A stretch of 64,000 nt of DNA, taken from contig DXIM01000008.1 in assembly GCA_019112895.1 (NCBI GenBank), forward strand, positions 44,493 to 108,492, written 5' to 3'. Shown here one piece after another: positions 31,072 through 40,925 of the stretch. The DNA is from Candidatus Stackebrandtia faecavium. GTDB lineage: Bacteria; Actinomycetota; Actinomycetes; Mycobacteriales; Micromonosporaceae. The notes under the pieces are model-generated. The model did no database searches. It saw nothing but the letters and a program-made list of their open reading frames with translations, and had not been told where the DNA came from. Within the stretch, counting starts at the first letter, position 1; each line of letters begins with the position of its first letter. The position numbers were made by a program, and so were the translations under genes.

Positions 31072-32270
31072 GAGCGACTCCACGGCAAGGTGGCGGTGAC
31101 ACGCCAAGCATGCGTCTGCGGGTCCGGTCCGACCGTGACAGTGCCCCCTAGCTTGTGGGCGCGCTCGCGCATGCCGGTGATCCCGTGGCCGCTTCCGCGT
31201 GCTTGATCAGCCGACGCGTGTCCGGCCGGGGTGTTGAGAACCGTGACATCGACCGAGTAAGTGGCGACCACGATGCGGACCGTCACCGAAGCTCCAGGCG
31301 CGTGTTTGAGCACATTGGTGAGCGCCTCCTGGGCGATGCGGTAGCCGGTGAAACTGACATGGCCGGGAACATCGGCCAGTTCGCCATCGATGTGCAGCCG
31401 AATCGAGAAGCCGGCGCACCCCAGGTCGCTGACGATGGCCGCAACATCGTGCAGCGACGACGTTGGCGGTTCGCATTCGGGATCGTGCTGTGCGCTGAGC
31501 ACATCGATGAGGTGACGAACATCGTCAACCGCTTGCCTGCTCAGACGGCCGAGATCCGCCAGCGACCGGTCGACGCTGTCGGGGTCGGTGAGATAGCGCA
31601 GGCCCTCGGCCTGCATCGCGATGGTGTTCAAAGAGTGCCCCAATACATCGTGCATCTCCGTGGCTATGCGGGCCCGTTCCTGAGCGGCCGCGAGCTTGCG
31701 TTCCGCTTCTCGGCGTGCCTCAAGCGAAGCGACGTGCGCCAGCGCGTTGTTGTATTGCTCTCTCTTGTGACGACGAATGACTCCGGTCAGCGTCGCAACC
31801 GACAGCAACGCCGCCGCACCTGCGACCGTCAGCACCCGGTGCGTCCATTCCGAATCGGACAGGAGCGACGAACCGAATGTGGCGACGCACGCGCCGAGAT
31901 ATATGGCGACCGTGTACAGCCATCGGGTAGCCCCCGTGAGTCGGGTCTGGCTGGTGTAGACCGCGACCATGCAGGCTGCTGCGGCGAAGACATTCGGATC
32001 ACCCAGGATCACCAGGTGCACCAACAGCAGGGCACCAACCGAAGCCAACGAGAACAGCGGCATGGCACGTCTGAAAACCAGTGCCACCGCGCAGCCGAAA
32101 ACGATCAGGCTGTACACCGCTTGTTCGGCCGTGTGGAATGAGATAGTCGGATGGCTGATCGCCCCGATCCCGAGGACCAGCACTGCCGTACACACATCCA
32201 TGACCCACGACCACCCGCGTCCATGAGTCATCAACCATCGACGCGCGCGGCGACCGGTCAACCATTCCAT
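31068..32270 (-). CDS. NarL-type sensor histidine kinase
   Basis: ERARIATEMHDVLGHSLNTIAMQAEGLRYL (HisKA_3 H-box), HATPase motif GSGHGITGMRERAHKLGGTV. Confidence 0.94.
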   Translation of the reverse strand: MEWLTGRRARRWLMTHGRGWSWVMDVCTAVLVLGIGAISHPTISFHTAEQAVYSLIVFGCAVALVFRRAMPLFSLASVGALLLVHLVILGDPNVFAAAACMVAVYTSQTRLTGATRWLYTVAIYLGACVATFGSSLLSDSEWTHRVLTVAGAAALLSVATLTGVIRRHKREQYNNALAHVASLEARREAERKLAAAQERARIATEMHDVLGHSLNTIAMQAEGLRYLTDPDSVDRSLADLGRLSRQAVDDVRHLIDVLSAQHDPECEPPTSSLHDVAAIVSDLGCAGFSIRLHIDGELADVPGHVSFTGYRIAQEALTNVLKHAPGASVTVRIVVATYSVDVTVLNTPAGHASADQARGSGHGITGMRERAHKLGGTVTVGPDPQTHAWRVTATLPWSRS

Positions 32271-32412
32271 ACGCGGTAAGACTATTGCGTAGTACGAGTG
32301 TCCGGCTCATACCCAGGTATCGGGTTTCGGTTCATGCCCCGGCACGATCCGGCGGGGACCGAGCCCGGGCAACGTGGACGGCGTGACCCAATCGACCGAA
32401 AACGAGAAACGA

Positions 32413-33312
32413 ATGAGCGCTGTCATCAGGACTCGCGCACTCACCAAAATGTTTAAGACGCACACGGCCGTAGACAGCGTGGATCTGGATGTGCCCCAGG
32501 GGCAGGTGTACGGATTCCTGGGGCCCAACGGGTCCGGCAAATCAACCACGATGAAGATGCTGCTGGGGCTGACACGACCAACTCGGGGCGAGATCGAGGT
32601 GTTTGGCCGCCCCCTGACACGTACCTCGCGCGCCGAGCTCCTGCCGTCGATCGGATCCCTGATCGAGGCGCCACCGGGCTACGGCCACCTCACCGGCAGG
32701 GAGAACATGCGCCTCGTTCAGGACATGCTCGACTTGTCCACCGCACAGATCGACGATGCTTTGGCGACCGTCCGCCTGACCAAACAGCAGCACAAACTCG
32801 TGCGCAGCTATTCCCTGGGAATGAAACAGCGCTTGGGCATCGCGATGGCGCTCGCGCGAGATCCGGCGTTGCTGCTATTGGATGAGCCGTTGAACGGTCT
32901 GGACCCTGCCGGCATCGAAGAGATACGCACGCTTTTGATGGGCTTGGCGCAACGCGGTATCACCGTGATGGTGTCGAGCCACCTGCTCGACGAGATCGAC
33001 AAGATCGCCGGGATGTTCGGCATCCTGTCGAACGGCAAGATGATCTTCCAAGGCACCCGCGACAGCCTTTTTGCGCACTCGACCCCGGACTTGATCATCG
33101 AGACGCCCGACCCGTCATATGCGCTCGATCAGGAGGCAACTGCCGTTCGGGTTCCGGAGGGAGTCCGGATAAGCGGAATCGGCAAAGACGACACGGCTGG
33201 CCTCATCCACAAGCTTGCGCTGGCCGAAGTCCCGATCCACCAGGTGCGGCGTGCCCGGCACAGCCTCGAGGACGTGTTCATGGACCTCACCGGGCGCGGA
33301 GGTGAGCTGTGA
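32413..33312 (+). CDS. ABC transporter ATP-binding protein (LanF/BcrA-like)
   Basis: FLGPNGSGKSTTMKMLLGLTRPTRGEIEVFG...YSLGMKQRLGIAMALARDPALLLLDEPLNGLDPAGIEEI. Confidence 0.94.
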   Translation: MSAVIRTRALTKMFKTHTAVDSVDLDVPQGQVYGFLGPNGSGKSTTMKMLLGLTRPTRGEIEVFGRPLTRTSRAELLPSIGSLIEAPPGYGHLTGRENMRLVQDMLDLSTAQIDDALATVRLTKQQHKLVRSYSLGMKQRLGIAMALARDPALLLLDEPLNGLDPAGIEEIRTLLMGLAQRGITVMVSSHLLDEIDKIAGMFGILSNGKMIFQGTRDSLFAHSTPDLIIETPDPSYALDQEATAVRVPEGVRISGIGKDDTAGLIHKLALAEVPIHQVRRARHSLEDVFMDLTGRGGEL

Positions 33313-34061
33313 GACGTGCGATCAGGCTCGAATTTCGGAAGATGCGGCGCCTCCGCGCGATGCCGGTCATCGGCATCCTCATCGTTGCTGTCGCGGGACT
33401 GTCGGGTTTCTCCCTGTTCTCCGGCGGCACTCGAGCAATCCTCAACGATCCCGGCGCGATGCCGTGGGCGGGGTTGATGGCGACCTACAGCCTGATGGCG
33501 GCGATGACGTCGCCGATGTTGGCCGCTGTGCTTGCCAGCCGCCAGACCGATATCGAACATTCCGGCACCGGCTGGACCTTGGCTTCGGGGGCCGGTTACT
33601 CGCCGGGTGCTCTATGCCGAGCGAAGCTGGCGGCGCTGAGCATCGTGCTTGTGCCGACCCTGATGGTGCAGAGCCTGCTCGTCGTCGGTATCGGTGTGGT
33701 CACGGGTATCCGGCTGCCGATCGAACTGGGCGCATGGCTCGGCTACACGGCGCTGCTTTTCCTCGTGGATGTCGCGTTCGTGGCGTTGCATATCTGGCTA
33801 GCGGCAGTCATCGAGAACCAGCTGGTCAGCGTTGGGATCGGGATGCTCGGCGCTTTCGTCGGCGTTTTCTCGTTCCTCACTTCTGACGTGTTCGCCCGGG
33901 CTACCCCGTGGGGTTATTACGCAATGGTGTCGTTCGTCCAGCAGCGGGGTGACCGGATTGCGTACATAACGCCACCATATGCGTGGATTGTCGGGTTTCT
34001 ACTGCTGGTTGCCGTGGCGTTCGCCGCGGGAACCAGCCGCCTGGATCGGATCGAGAGGTAA
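33309..34061 (+). CDS. ABC transporter permease (LanE/G-like ABC-2)
   Basis: MRRAIRLEFRKMRRLRAMPVIGIL...; ATGA-type overlap with the ATPase gene; 6 TM. Confidence 0.88.
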   Translation: MRRAIRLEFRKMRRLRAMPVIGILIVAVAGLSGFSLFSGGTRAILNDPGAMPWAGLMATYSLMAAMTSPMLAAVLASRQTDIEHSGTGWTLASGAGYSPGALCRAKLAALSIVLVPTLMVQSLLVVGIGVVTGIRLPIELGAWLGYTALLFLVDVAFVALHIWLAAVIENQLVSVGIGMLGAFVGVFSFLTSDVFARATPWGYYAMVSFVQQRGDRIAYITPPYAWIVGFLLLVAVAFAAGTSRLDRIER

Positions 34062-34067
34062 AACGAA

Positions 34068-34814
34068 ATGTTGCGTGCCGAATTCCTGAAGCTGAAACGC
34101 TCGACGATCTGGTTGATCGGATTCCTCTTGCCACTGTTGGCGGTCGTGTCGGGCACCGTCAATCTAGCCAATAACACGGACACACTGGACTCCGGTTGGG
34201 AGTCCTTCACCTCCCAGGTCACCCTGTTCTATGGATTGCTGTTCTACTCGATCGGGATAGGCCTGCTCGCCGCGTCCGTGTGGCGCATGGAGCATCGAGG
34301 TACGAACTGGAACCTGCTGTTGACTGCGACCCGGCAGCCTGTCAGGCTCGTGCTCGCCAAGATCGCCGTCATCATGGCTCCAGTCGCGTTCATGCAGCTG
34401 CTTTTGGTTGGCGGAACCGTAATCTCCGGGGCGTTCGTACTGGGTCTTGACGGGGCGGTCCCGTGGCGGTTCGTGCTGGTCGGGGCGATCGCCGTGGCCG
34501 CCGCGCTGCCACTCATCGCGCTCCAGTCACTGCTGTCCATGCTGCTCAAATCCTTCGCCGCGCCGGTCGCCGTATGCCTGCTGGGGTGCGTTGCCGGCGT
34601 CGCCAGCGTCACCTCCGAAGCGCTTCGGCCGTTGAGTTTCGTCTGGCCTCAGGGGATCAACACGCGCGCACTGAATCTGGGTTCCACCGCGCTCGCCGGC
34701 TCGTCAGGAGTGACGGCCGCCGGCATCATCCCGTTGCTCGTCTCCGCGCTCGGTTTGACAACGATCTTCGTCATGCTCACGGTGACTGCCATCCGGGCGA
34801 TCAAGCTCCGCTAG
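34068..34814 (+). CDS. ABC transporter permease (LanE/G-like ABC-2)
   Basis: MLRAEFLKLKRSTIWLIGFLLPLLAVVSG...WRMEHRGTNWNLLLTA. Confidence 0.88.
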   Translation: MLRAEFLKLKRSTIWLIGFLLPLLAVVSGTVNLANNTDTLDSGWESFTSQVTLFYGLLFYSIGIGLLAASVWRMEHRGTNWNLLLTATRQPVRLVLAKIAVIMAPVAFMQLLLVGGTVISGAFVLGLDGAVPWRFVLVGAIAVAAALPLIALQSLLSMLLKSFAAPVAVCLLGCVAGVASVTSEALRPLSFVWPQGINTRALNLGSTALAGSSGVTAAGIIPLLVSALGLTTIFVMLTVTAIRAIKLR

Positions 34815-36167
34815 ATCCACCAGTTGAGCCCGACGCTCGGGTGCCGCGGCGGCTTCGCGCGCGTTGTCGCGCAGCATTTGAGCCATGTGCAGTGCGTCTT
34901 CTGCGTCGCGGTGCTCCGCACGCGCCAGACCGGCGCCGCCGGCGATATCGACGTGAACGGTGGCGACATTGAGGACGCGTTGCAGCCGGCCCTGAACCAC
35001 GCGCACGCTTTGAATCCGTTCGTACGGGACCACGACCATGGTGCGCGTGACGCGGCCATACCGGGTCACGAAAACGGTGGATGCCAGTTCGGCACCCAAA
35101 TATCGCCAACCGAACGGGGCCAGCCAGCGGGCACGGCGAGGAACGGGGCTCACCACGGTCGAGGCCGTGACCGAATCGAAAGCCAGGGCCAATACGCGGT
35201 CGGCTTCGTCATGTGTGGCGACGGGCAGGAGCGTGCCGCCCGACGACTGTGCCGAACTTTGCCCGGTCTGACCGGCATGGGCGACCGTGCTCGAGACCCA
35301 TCGGGGTTTGCGCCACAGAAGCGGCCAGCGCAGCGTTACCGCGGTGATGCGGTTGAGCGGCAGGGTTTGTGTTGTGCGTTCCGTCAAGCCCTTGCGGATC
35401 CGGAACCGGTTGGCCGAGTAGCCGAGCGTGAAGTCGTAGTCGACCATGGCTTTGCGTATCGGGGCGAGCAGCACGCCCGCGGTCGCGGCGATGAGACCGC
35501 CGATACCGATGAGGCTCAGATCGGGCTGCCACCAAAACATCGCGATCGTAGCGGCTGTGGCGAACGGGATGAAAAAGACGTTGACTGTCAGCAGCTGCGA
35601 CTGAATGAGGCGTTTGACCGGTACCGACACTAGCGTTGCCGGTTTTTCCTCGCGCGAGTGCGAGTCCGAGGTGTCGTGCGCTGAGTCTTCGCTGATTTCG
35701 GTATCGCCACCGGACGCCAGCGCCAACAAGCGTTTTCTCAGCGCCTGGGCCTGCGGCAGGGCCAGGTAGGCCAGCGGTGCTTCGGCTTTTGCGGCGCCTA
35801 CTACTTCGCAACGCAGCTCCGCCAAGCCCAAAATCCGGCCAACGAAAGGCTGCACGACTTCGACGGACTGTAGCCGCTGCAACGGAATGGTCCGGTGTCG
35901 GCGCGAGATGACACCGTCGCTGATGTGCAGCTCGGTGCCGATGATCGTGTACCCCATGAAATGCCAGGCGATCCAGGACCACACGAGGCCGGCGAACGCG
36001 GCCACGGCGATACCGATCAGCACGGTGTACACGCCGAACTGATCGAAGCCCTGCCATGAGATGGCGGCGATGATGACGCCGATGGTTTTGAGGCTTCGCA
36101 AGATCGGCGACAGCGGGTGCAGCCGCTGTCGTTTGTCCACGGTCGCCGTCGCACGCAAGTCGGTCAA
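34704..36167 (-). CDS. PH (DUF304/YdbT-like) domain membrane protein
   Basis: HFMGYTIIGTELHISDGVISRRHRTIPLQRLQSVEVVQPFVGRILGLAELRCEVVG and a second PH repeat VVVPYERIQSVRVVQGRLQRVLNVATVHVDIAG; TTG start overlapping the previous stop (TTGA). Confidence 0.85.
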   Translation of the reverse strand: MTDLRATATVDKRQRLHPLSPILRSLKTIGVIIAAISWQGFDQFGVYTVLIGIAVAAFAGLVWSWIAWHFMGYTIIGTELHISDGVISRRHRTIPLQRLQSVEVVQPFVGRILGLAELRCEVVGAAKAEAPLAYLALPQAQALRKRLLALASGGDTEISEDSAHDTSDSHSREEKPATLVSVPVKRLIQSQLLTVNVFFIPFATAATIAMFWWQPDLSLIGIGGLIAATAGVLLAPIRKAMVDYDFTLGYSANRFRIRKGLTERTTQTLPLNRITAVTLRWPLLWRKPRWVSSTVAHAGQTGQSSAQSSGGTLLPVATHDEADRVLALAFDSVTASTVVSPVPRRARWLAPFGWRYLGAELASTVFVTRYGRVTRTMVVVPYERIQSVRVVQGRLQRVLNVATVHVDIAGGAGLARAEHRDAEDALHMAQMLRDNAREAAAAPERRAQLVDLAELDRPDGSHREHDEDRCQTERGDEQRDDAGGRHS

Positions 36168-36667
36168 AGCCCTTCCCGCTCGCTCTTGGCTCGATGTGCG
36201 AGACGGTCCCGCAAGCCCGTGGCGATGTCCGGCGGCAAACCGGGGACCGTCGAATCCGAACCTGCCGCAGCGGTATGCAGCTTGATCGATACCAAACCGA
36301 ACATTCGGTCGAACGGGCCGGCACTGATGTCGATGAACTGCATTCGGCCGTACGGGACGATCGACAGTCGCCGCGTCCAAATACCGTGCCGGATCAATAG
36401 GTCGTCCTCGCGTTCAGCGAAGCCCCATGCGCGCACGCGACGCCGGGTCATGATTGCCTGCCACGCGATGATGCCCAGCGCAATGAGGGTAGCGGCCAGG
36501 GCGTATCCCCATTCCCACCACAGCCACATGAATCCGCCGATCACCAGGGCGGTCGGAATGCCGGTGGCGAACAGCGCGACAAGCAATGCGTGCGCATATT
36601 TGGGCGATAGACCGTTCCACTCCACCCGTGACGGCCAGTTCCGCCACACATCGTCGGACTGTGTCAC
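36164..36667 (-). CDS. PH (DUF304/YdbS-like) domain protein
   Basis: GFAEREDDLLIRHGIWTRRLSIVPYGRMQFIDISAGPFDRMFGLVSIKLHTA. Confidence 0.88.
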   Translation of the reverse strand: MTQSDDVWRNWPSRVEWNGLSPKYAHALLVALFATGIPTALVIGGFMWLWWEWGYALAATLIALGIIAWQAIMTRRRVRAWGFAEREDDLLIRHGIWTRRLSIVPYGRMQFIDISAGPFDRMFGLVSIKLHTAAAGSDSTVPGLPPDIATGLRDRLAHRAKSEREGL

Positions 36668-36872
36668 CAGCTAAGCTTTCTTCGGCCAAATGCTTGACTC
36701 GGCAGGGGAAGTTTCGGCGCGTCAAGAAATCGGTAAGGTGTTCTTGGTGTGTATCGCAGGCCAACCACGTTTTTACGCGTGCCGCGTTATGAATGGCTGG
36801 ATTTCGCCACTCGAGCGCCCATACCGCAACATTGCGGCACCCTTTGGCAGAACATATGCGTTCGTCAGCCAC
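36414..36872 (-). CDS. Small Cys-containing protein (VADERICSAKGCRNVAVWALEWRNP...) with an apparent out-of-frame C-terminal run-on
   Basis: Conserved-looking N-terminal part CSAKGCRNVAVWALEWRNPAIHNAARVKTWLACDTHQEHLTDFLTRRNFP; the rest is an alternative frame of the PH gene. Confidence 0.6.
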   Translation of the reverse strand: MADERICSAKGCRNVAVWALEWRNPAIHNAARVKTWLACDTHQEHLTDFLTRRNFPCRVKHLAEESLAGDTVRRCVAELAVTGGVERSIAQICARIACRAVRHRHSDRPGDRRIHVAVVGMGIRPGRYPHCAGHHRVAGNHDPASRARMGLR

Positions 36873-36975
36873 GCTGGGGAGCCTACCAAAAGCCAGTGCG
36901 CCGCACAGTGGGCAGCGGTTGGCGCTGGCCTTTAACATCGTCGTGACAAAAAGCTATTAACTGGAGGCCACCAAG

Positions 36976-38130
36976 ATGACGCAGACTGGGGCGGAAGCGA
37001 CTCCGGCGCGCGACGCCGAGCTGCTAGAGAAGGCGCTTTTCGAGGTCAAAAAGGTCATCGTTGGCCAAGACCGCATGATTGAGCGCATGTTTGTGGCACT
37101 GTTGGCGCGCGGCCACTGCCTGCTGGAGGGTGTGCCGGGTGTGGCCAAGACCCTGGCGGTCGAGACGATGGCGACCGTGACCGGCGGCGATTTCGCGCGT
37201 ACCCAGTTCACGCCCGACCTCGTCCCGGCCGACATCGTGGGTACCCGTATTTTTCGGCAGTCGAGCGAAAAGTTCGACGTCGAACTAGGGCCCGTGTTCG
37301 TGAACTTTTTGCTGGCCGACGAGATCAACCGTGCGCCCGCGAAAGTTCAGTCGGCGATGCTTGAGGTCATGAGCGAGCGCCAAGTATCCATTGGGGGCGA
37401 GACCTTCAAGGTTCCCGATCCGTTCTTGGTGATGGCTACTCAAAACCCCATCGAACAAGAGGGTGTGTACCCGCTTCCCGAAGCGCAGCGGGACCGCTTC
37501 TTGCTCAAGGTCGTAGTCGGGTATCCCACCGACGCCGAAGAACGCGAGATCGTGTACCGCATGGGCGTGGAACCACCGACTGTGGAACCGGTTTTCTCCA
37601 CCGACGACATCATCCGGCTCCAATCCAAGGCGGACAAGGTATTTATTCACAACGCTTTGGTCGACTACGCCGTCAGGTTGGTGCTGGCGACTCGTCGCCC
37701 GGCTGAGTTCGGTGCCCACGACGTCACCGGCTTGATCCAGTACGGCGCTTCGCCGCGTGCGTCTTTGGGCATCATTAAGGCCACGCGAGCCTTGGCGACG
37801 ATGCGGGGTCGCGACTACGCGCTGCCGCAGGACCTGCAGGACATCGCACCCGACATTCTGCGTCACCGGCTCGTGTTGTCGTACGACGCGCTCGCCGACG
37901 GTGTTCCCGTCGACCACATCGTGGACAAAGTCATGGCCGCGGTTCCGCCTCCGACTGTGGCTCCACGACAGGACGCCGATTCACGAAGCGGTAACGGCAC
38001 CGCTCCGACAAGCAACGGCTCGGCTCATGCGAAAACGGGTCAAGGCGTGGGCGCCTATTCGTCCTCGGCCCCGGTATCTCCATCGCAACCGCCGGCGGCC
38101 GGGGGTTGGCCGGCACCGGAAAGTCGGTAA
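36976..38130 (+). CDS. MoxR family AAA+ ATPase
   Basis: ERMFVALLARGHCLLEGVPGVAKTLAVETMA...FTPDLVPADIVGTRIF...LLADEINRAPAKVQSAMLEVMSERQVSIGG. Confidence 0.96.
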   Translation: MTQTGAEATPARDAELLEKALFEVKKVIVGQDRMIERMFVALLARGHCLLEGVPGVAKTLAVETMATVTGGDFARTQFTPDLVPADIVGTRIFRQSSEKFDVELGPVFVNFLLADEINRAPAKVQSAMLEVMSERQVSIGGETFKVPDPFLVMATQNPIEQEGVYPLPEAQRDRFLLKVVVGYPTDAEEREIVYRMGVEPPTVEPVFSTDDIIRLQSKADKVFIHNALVDYAVRLVLATRRPAEFGAHDVTGLIQYGASPRASLGIIKATRALATMRGRDYALPQDLQDIAPDILRHRLVLSYDALADGVPVDHIVDKVMAAVPPPTVAPRQDADSRSGNGTAPTSNGSAHAKTGQGVGAYSSSAPVSPSQPPAAGGWPAPESR

Positions 38131-38133
38131 CCC

Positions 38134-39120
38134 GTGAACGACGCGGAACTACTTGCGCTGAGCCGTGGCGCCGGTAGAGGCAAAAATGCCGTCGAGCAGT
38201 TGAACCACCTGCAGCTGTTGATAAACAACAAGCTTGACGGCCTGCTGCACGGCGACTACCTGGGCCTGCTTCCGGGGCCGGGAACGGAACCGGGGGAGTC
38301 GCGGGAGTACCGTCCCGGCGACGACGTGCGCCGCATGGACTGGCCGGTGACAGCCAGGACGACGACACCGCACGTGCGTACCACGATCGCGGACCGCGAA
38401 CTGGAGACGTGGCTTGCGGTGGACTTGTCCGCCAGCCTCGATTTCGGTACCGCAAAATGCCTCAAGCGCGACCTGGCTATTGCCGCGGCGGCCGCTATGG
38501 CGCACCTGAGCGTGCGCGGCGGCAACCGCATAGGAGCGGTGATGGGTGCCGGCGGTGAACCCCAGGTCGTACCCGCCACACCGGGTCACGCGGGCGCACA
38601 GATCCTCATGCGCAAGGTCGCGGGCATGCAGTCGCATGAGGTCGCGCGGCCGGCGAGCCGCTGGGGGAAACGCAATCGCGGTGTCGGTCCCGGCCGTACC
38701 AACCTTTCCTTGTTGGTGGATGCGCTGCACCGTCCGCCGAGACGTCGCGGTTTCGTCGTCATCATTTCGGACTTTTTGGCCACGGACGGTTGGCAGCGCC
38801 CGATCAAGAAACTGTCGGTGCGTCACGACGTCTTGGCCATTGAGGTGGTCGACCCGGTCGAGTTGGCCTTGCCGAACGTCGGCGTTGTGGAGTTCATGGA
38901 CCCCGAGACCGGTGCGGTACAAGAAATCGAGACAAGCGACGATCGATTCAGAGCGCAGTATGCTGCGGCCGCGCATGAACAGCGTGAAGAAATCGCCAGT
39001 GCGTTGAGGCGCGCCGGTGCCGCACGCCTGCGGCTGTCCACGGATTCGGACTGGCTGCGAGACATAGTGCGATTCGTCGCTTCGCAACGGCACGCGCGTA
39101 CGAGAGGAACCACCCGTTAA
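38134..39120 (+). CDS. DUF58 domain-containing protein
   Basis: HGDYLGLLPGPGTEPGESREYRPGDDVRRMDWPVTARTTTPHVR. Confidence 0.95.
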   Translation: MNDAELLALSRGAGRGKNAVEQLNHLQLLINNKLDGLLHGDYLGLLPGPGTEPGESREYRPGDDVRRMDWPVTARTTTPHVRTTIADRELETWLAVDLSASLDFGTAKCLKRDLAIAAAAAMAHLSVRGGNRIGAVMGAGGEPQVVPATPGHAGAQILMRKVAGMQSHEVARPASRWGKRNRGVGPGRTNLSLLVDALHRPPRRRGFVVIISDFLATDGWQRPIKKLSVRHDVLAIEVVDPVELALPNVGVVEFMDPETGAVQEIETSDDRFRAQYAAAAHEQREEIASALRRAGAARLRLSTDSDWLRDIVRFVASQRHARTRGTTR

Positions 39121-40070
39121 TGATCCGTTACCTCGAGCCCTGGTGGCTGTTGGCCGTCATTCCAGTACTGGGGTTGATCGGTGTCTACGTCCTGGTTCAG
39201 ATTCGGCGGCGGACTCAAACCGTTCGTTTCGCCAATGTGGAACTGATGGGCAAGATCGCCAAGAAGAACCCCGGGTGGAAGCGTGATGTCCCGGCCGCCG
39301 TGCTGCTGGTGGGGATGTTGATCATGTCGACCGGTATGGCCAGGCCCGCGATCGATACCCAGGAGCCGACCGAGCGCGCGACCGTGATCCTGGCTTTGGA
39401 CGTGTCGTTGTCGATGGAAGCCGAGGACGTGTCCCCGACTCGGTTTGAGGCGATGAAGGAATCCTCGCTGGAGTTCGTCGACTCCTTGCCGGAGGACTAC
39501 AACCTCGGACTCGTTTCGTTCGCCAAGACGGCCAACGTGGCGGTATCCCCGACGAAGGACCGGGCACAGGTCAAGTCCGCGATCAAGGGGCTCACTTTGG
39601 ACCGTGCCACGGCATTGGGCGAAGCGGTGTTTTCTTCGCTGCAGGCCGTGCAGTCGGTGCCTCTCGATGGTGCCAGTGAGGCGGCCCCGGCCCGGATCCT
39701 GCTGCTTTCCGATGGGTACCGCACGTCCGGGCGGCTCGCTGAGGACGGCGCGTCCGCCGCGAAGGACGCCAAGGTCCCGGTCTCCACGATCGCCTTTGGT
39801 ACCGACCAGGGCACTGTGGATATCGATGGCGAGACCCAAGACGTCCCGGTGGACCGCAAAACCTTGTCGCAGATGGCTGACACGACCGGCGGGAAGTATT
39901 ACGAGGCCGATTCGGTCGACGACTTGAACGAGGTCTATGCCGACATGGGTTCGTCGATCGGTCACAGGACGGTTGCCACCGAGATCGCGCAGTGGTTCAT
40001 CGGTATCGCGTTGGCGCTGGTTTTCGCCGCGGTCTTCATGAGTCTCTTGTGGAGTTCAAGAGTGCCGTAG
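39120..40070 (+). CDS. VWA domain-containing membrane protein
   Basis: VILALDVSLSMEAEDVSPTRFEAMKESSLEF (MIDAS DxSxS); terminal TM segments. Confidence 0.95.
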   Translation: MIRYLEPWWLLAVIPVLGLIGVYVLVQIRRRTQTVRFANVELMGKIAKKNPGWKRDVPAAVLLVGMLIMSTGMARPAIDTQEPTERATVILALDVSLSMEAEDVSPTRFEAMKESSLEFVDSLPEDYNLGLVSFAKTANVAVSPTKDRAQVKSAIKGLTLDRATALGEAVFSSLQAVQSVPLDGASEAAPARILLLSDGYRTSGRLAEDGASAAKDAKVPVSTIAFGTDQGTVDIDGETQDVPVDRKTLSQMADTTGGKYYEADSVDDLNEVYADMGSSIGHRTVATEIAQWFIGIALALVFAAVFMSLLWSSRVP

Positions 40071-40148
40071 CGCGCAGTCAGGGGCGGCCCGTGCTGTCGA
40101 TGCGAACGTGTTCCGCGTACGATCACAGGCGTCCTTGACCGTGGGTGA

Positions 40149-40871
<723 letters not shown>

Positions 40872-40925
40872 AAACCCGATTCCCATTTGCGGCATAGTGG
40901 ACTCACAGTTGATGGAGGAATGTAC

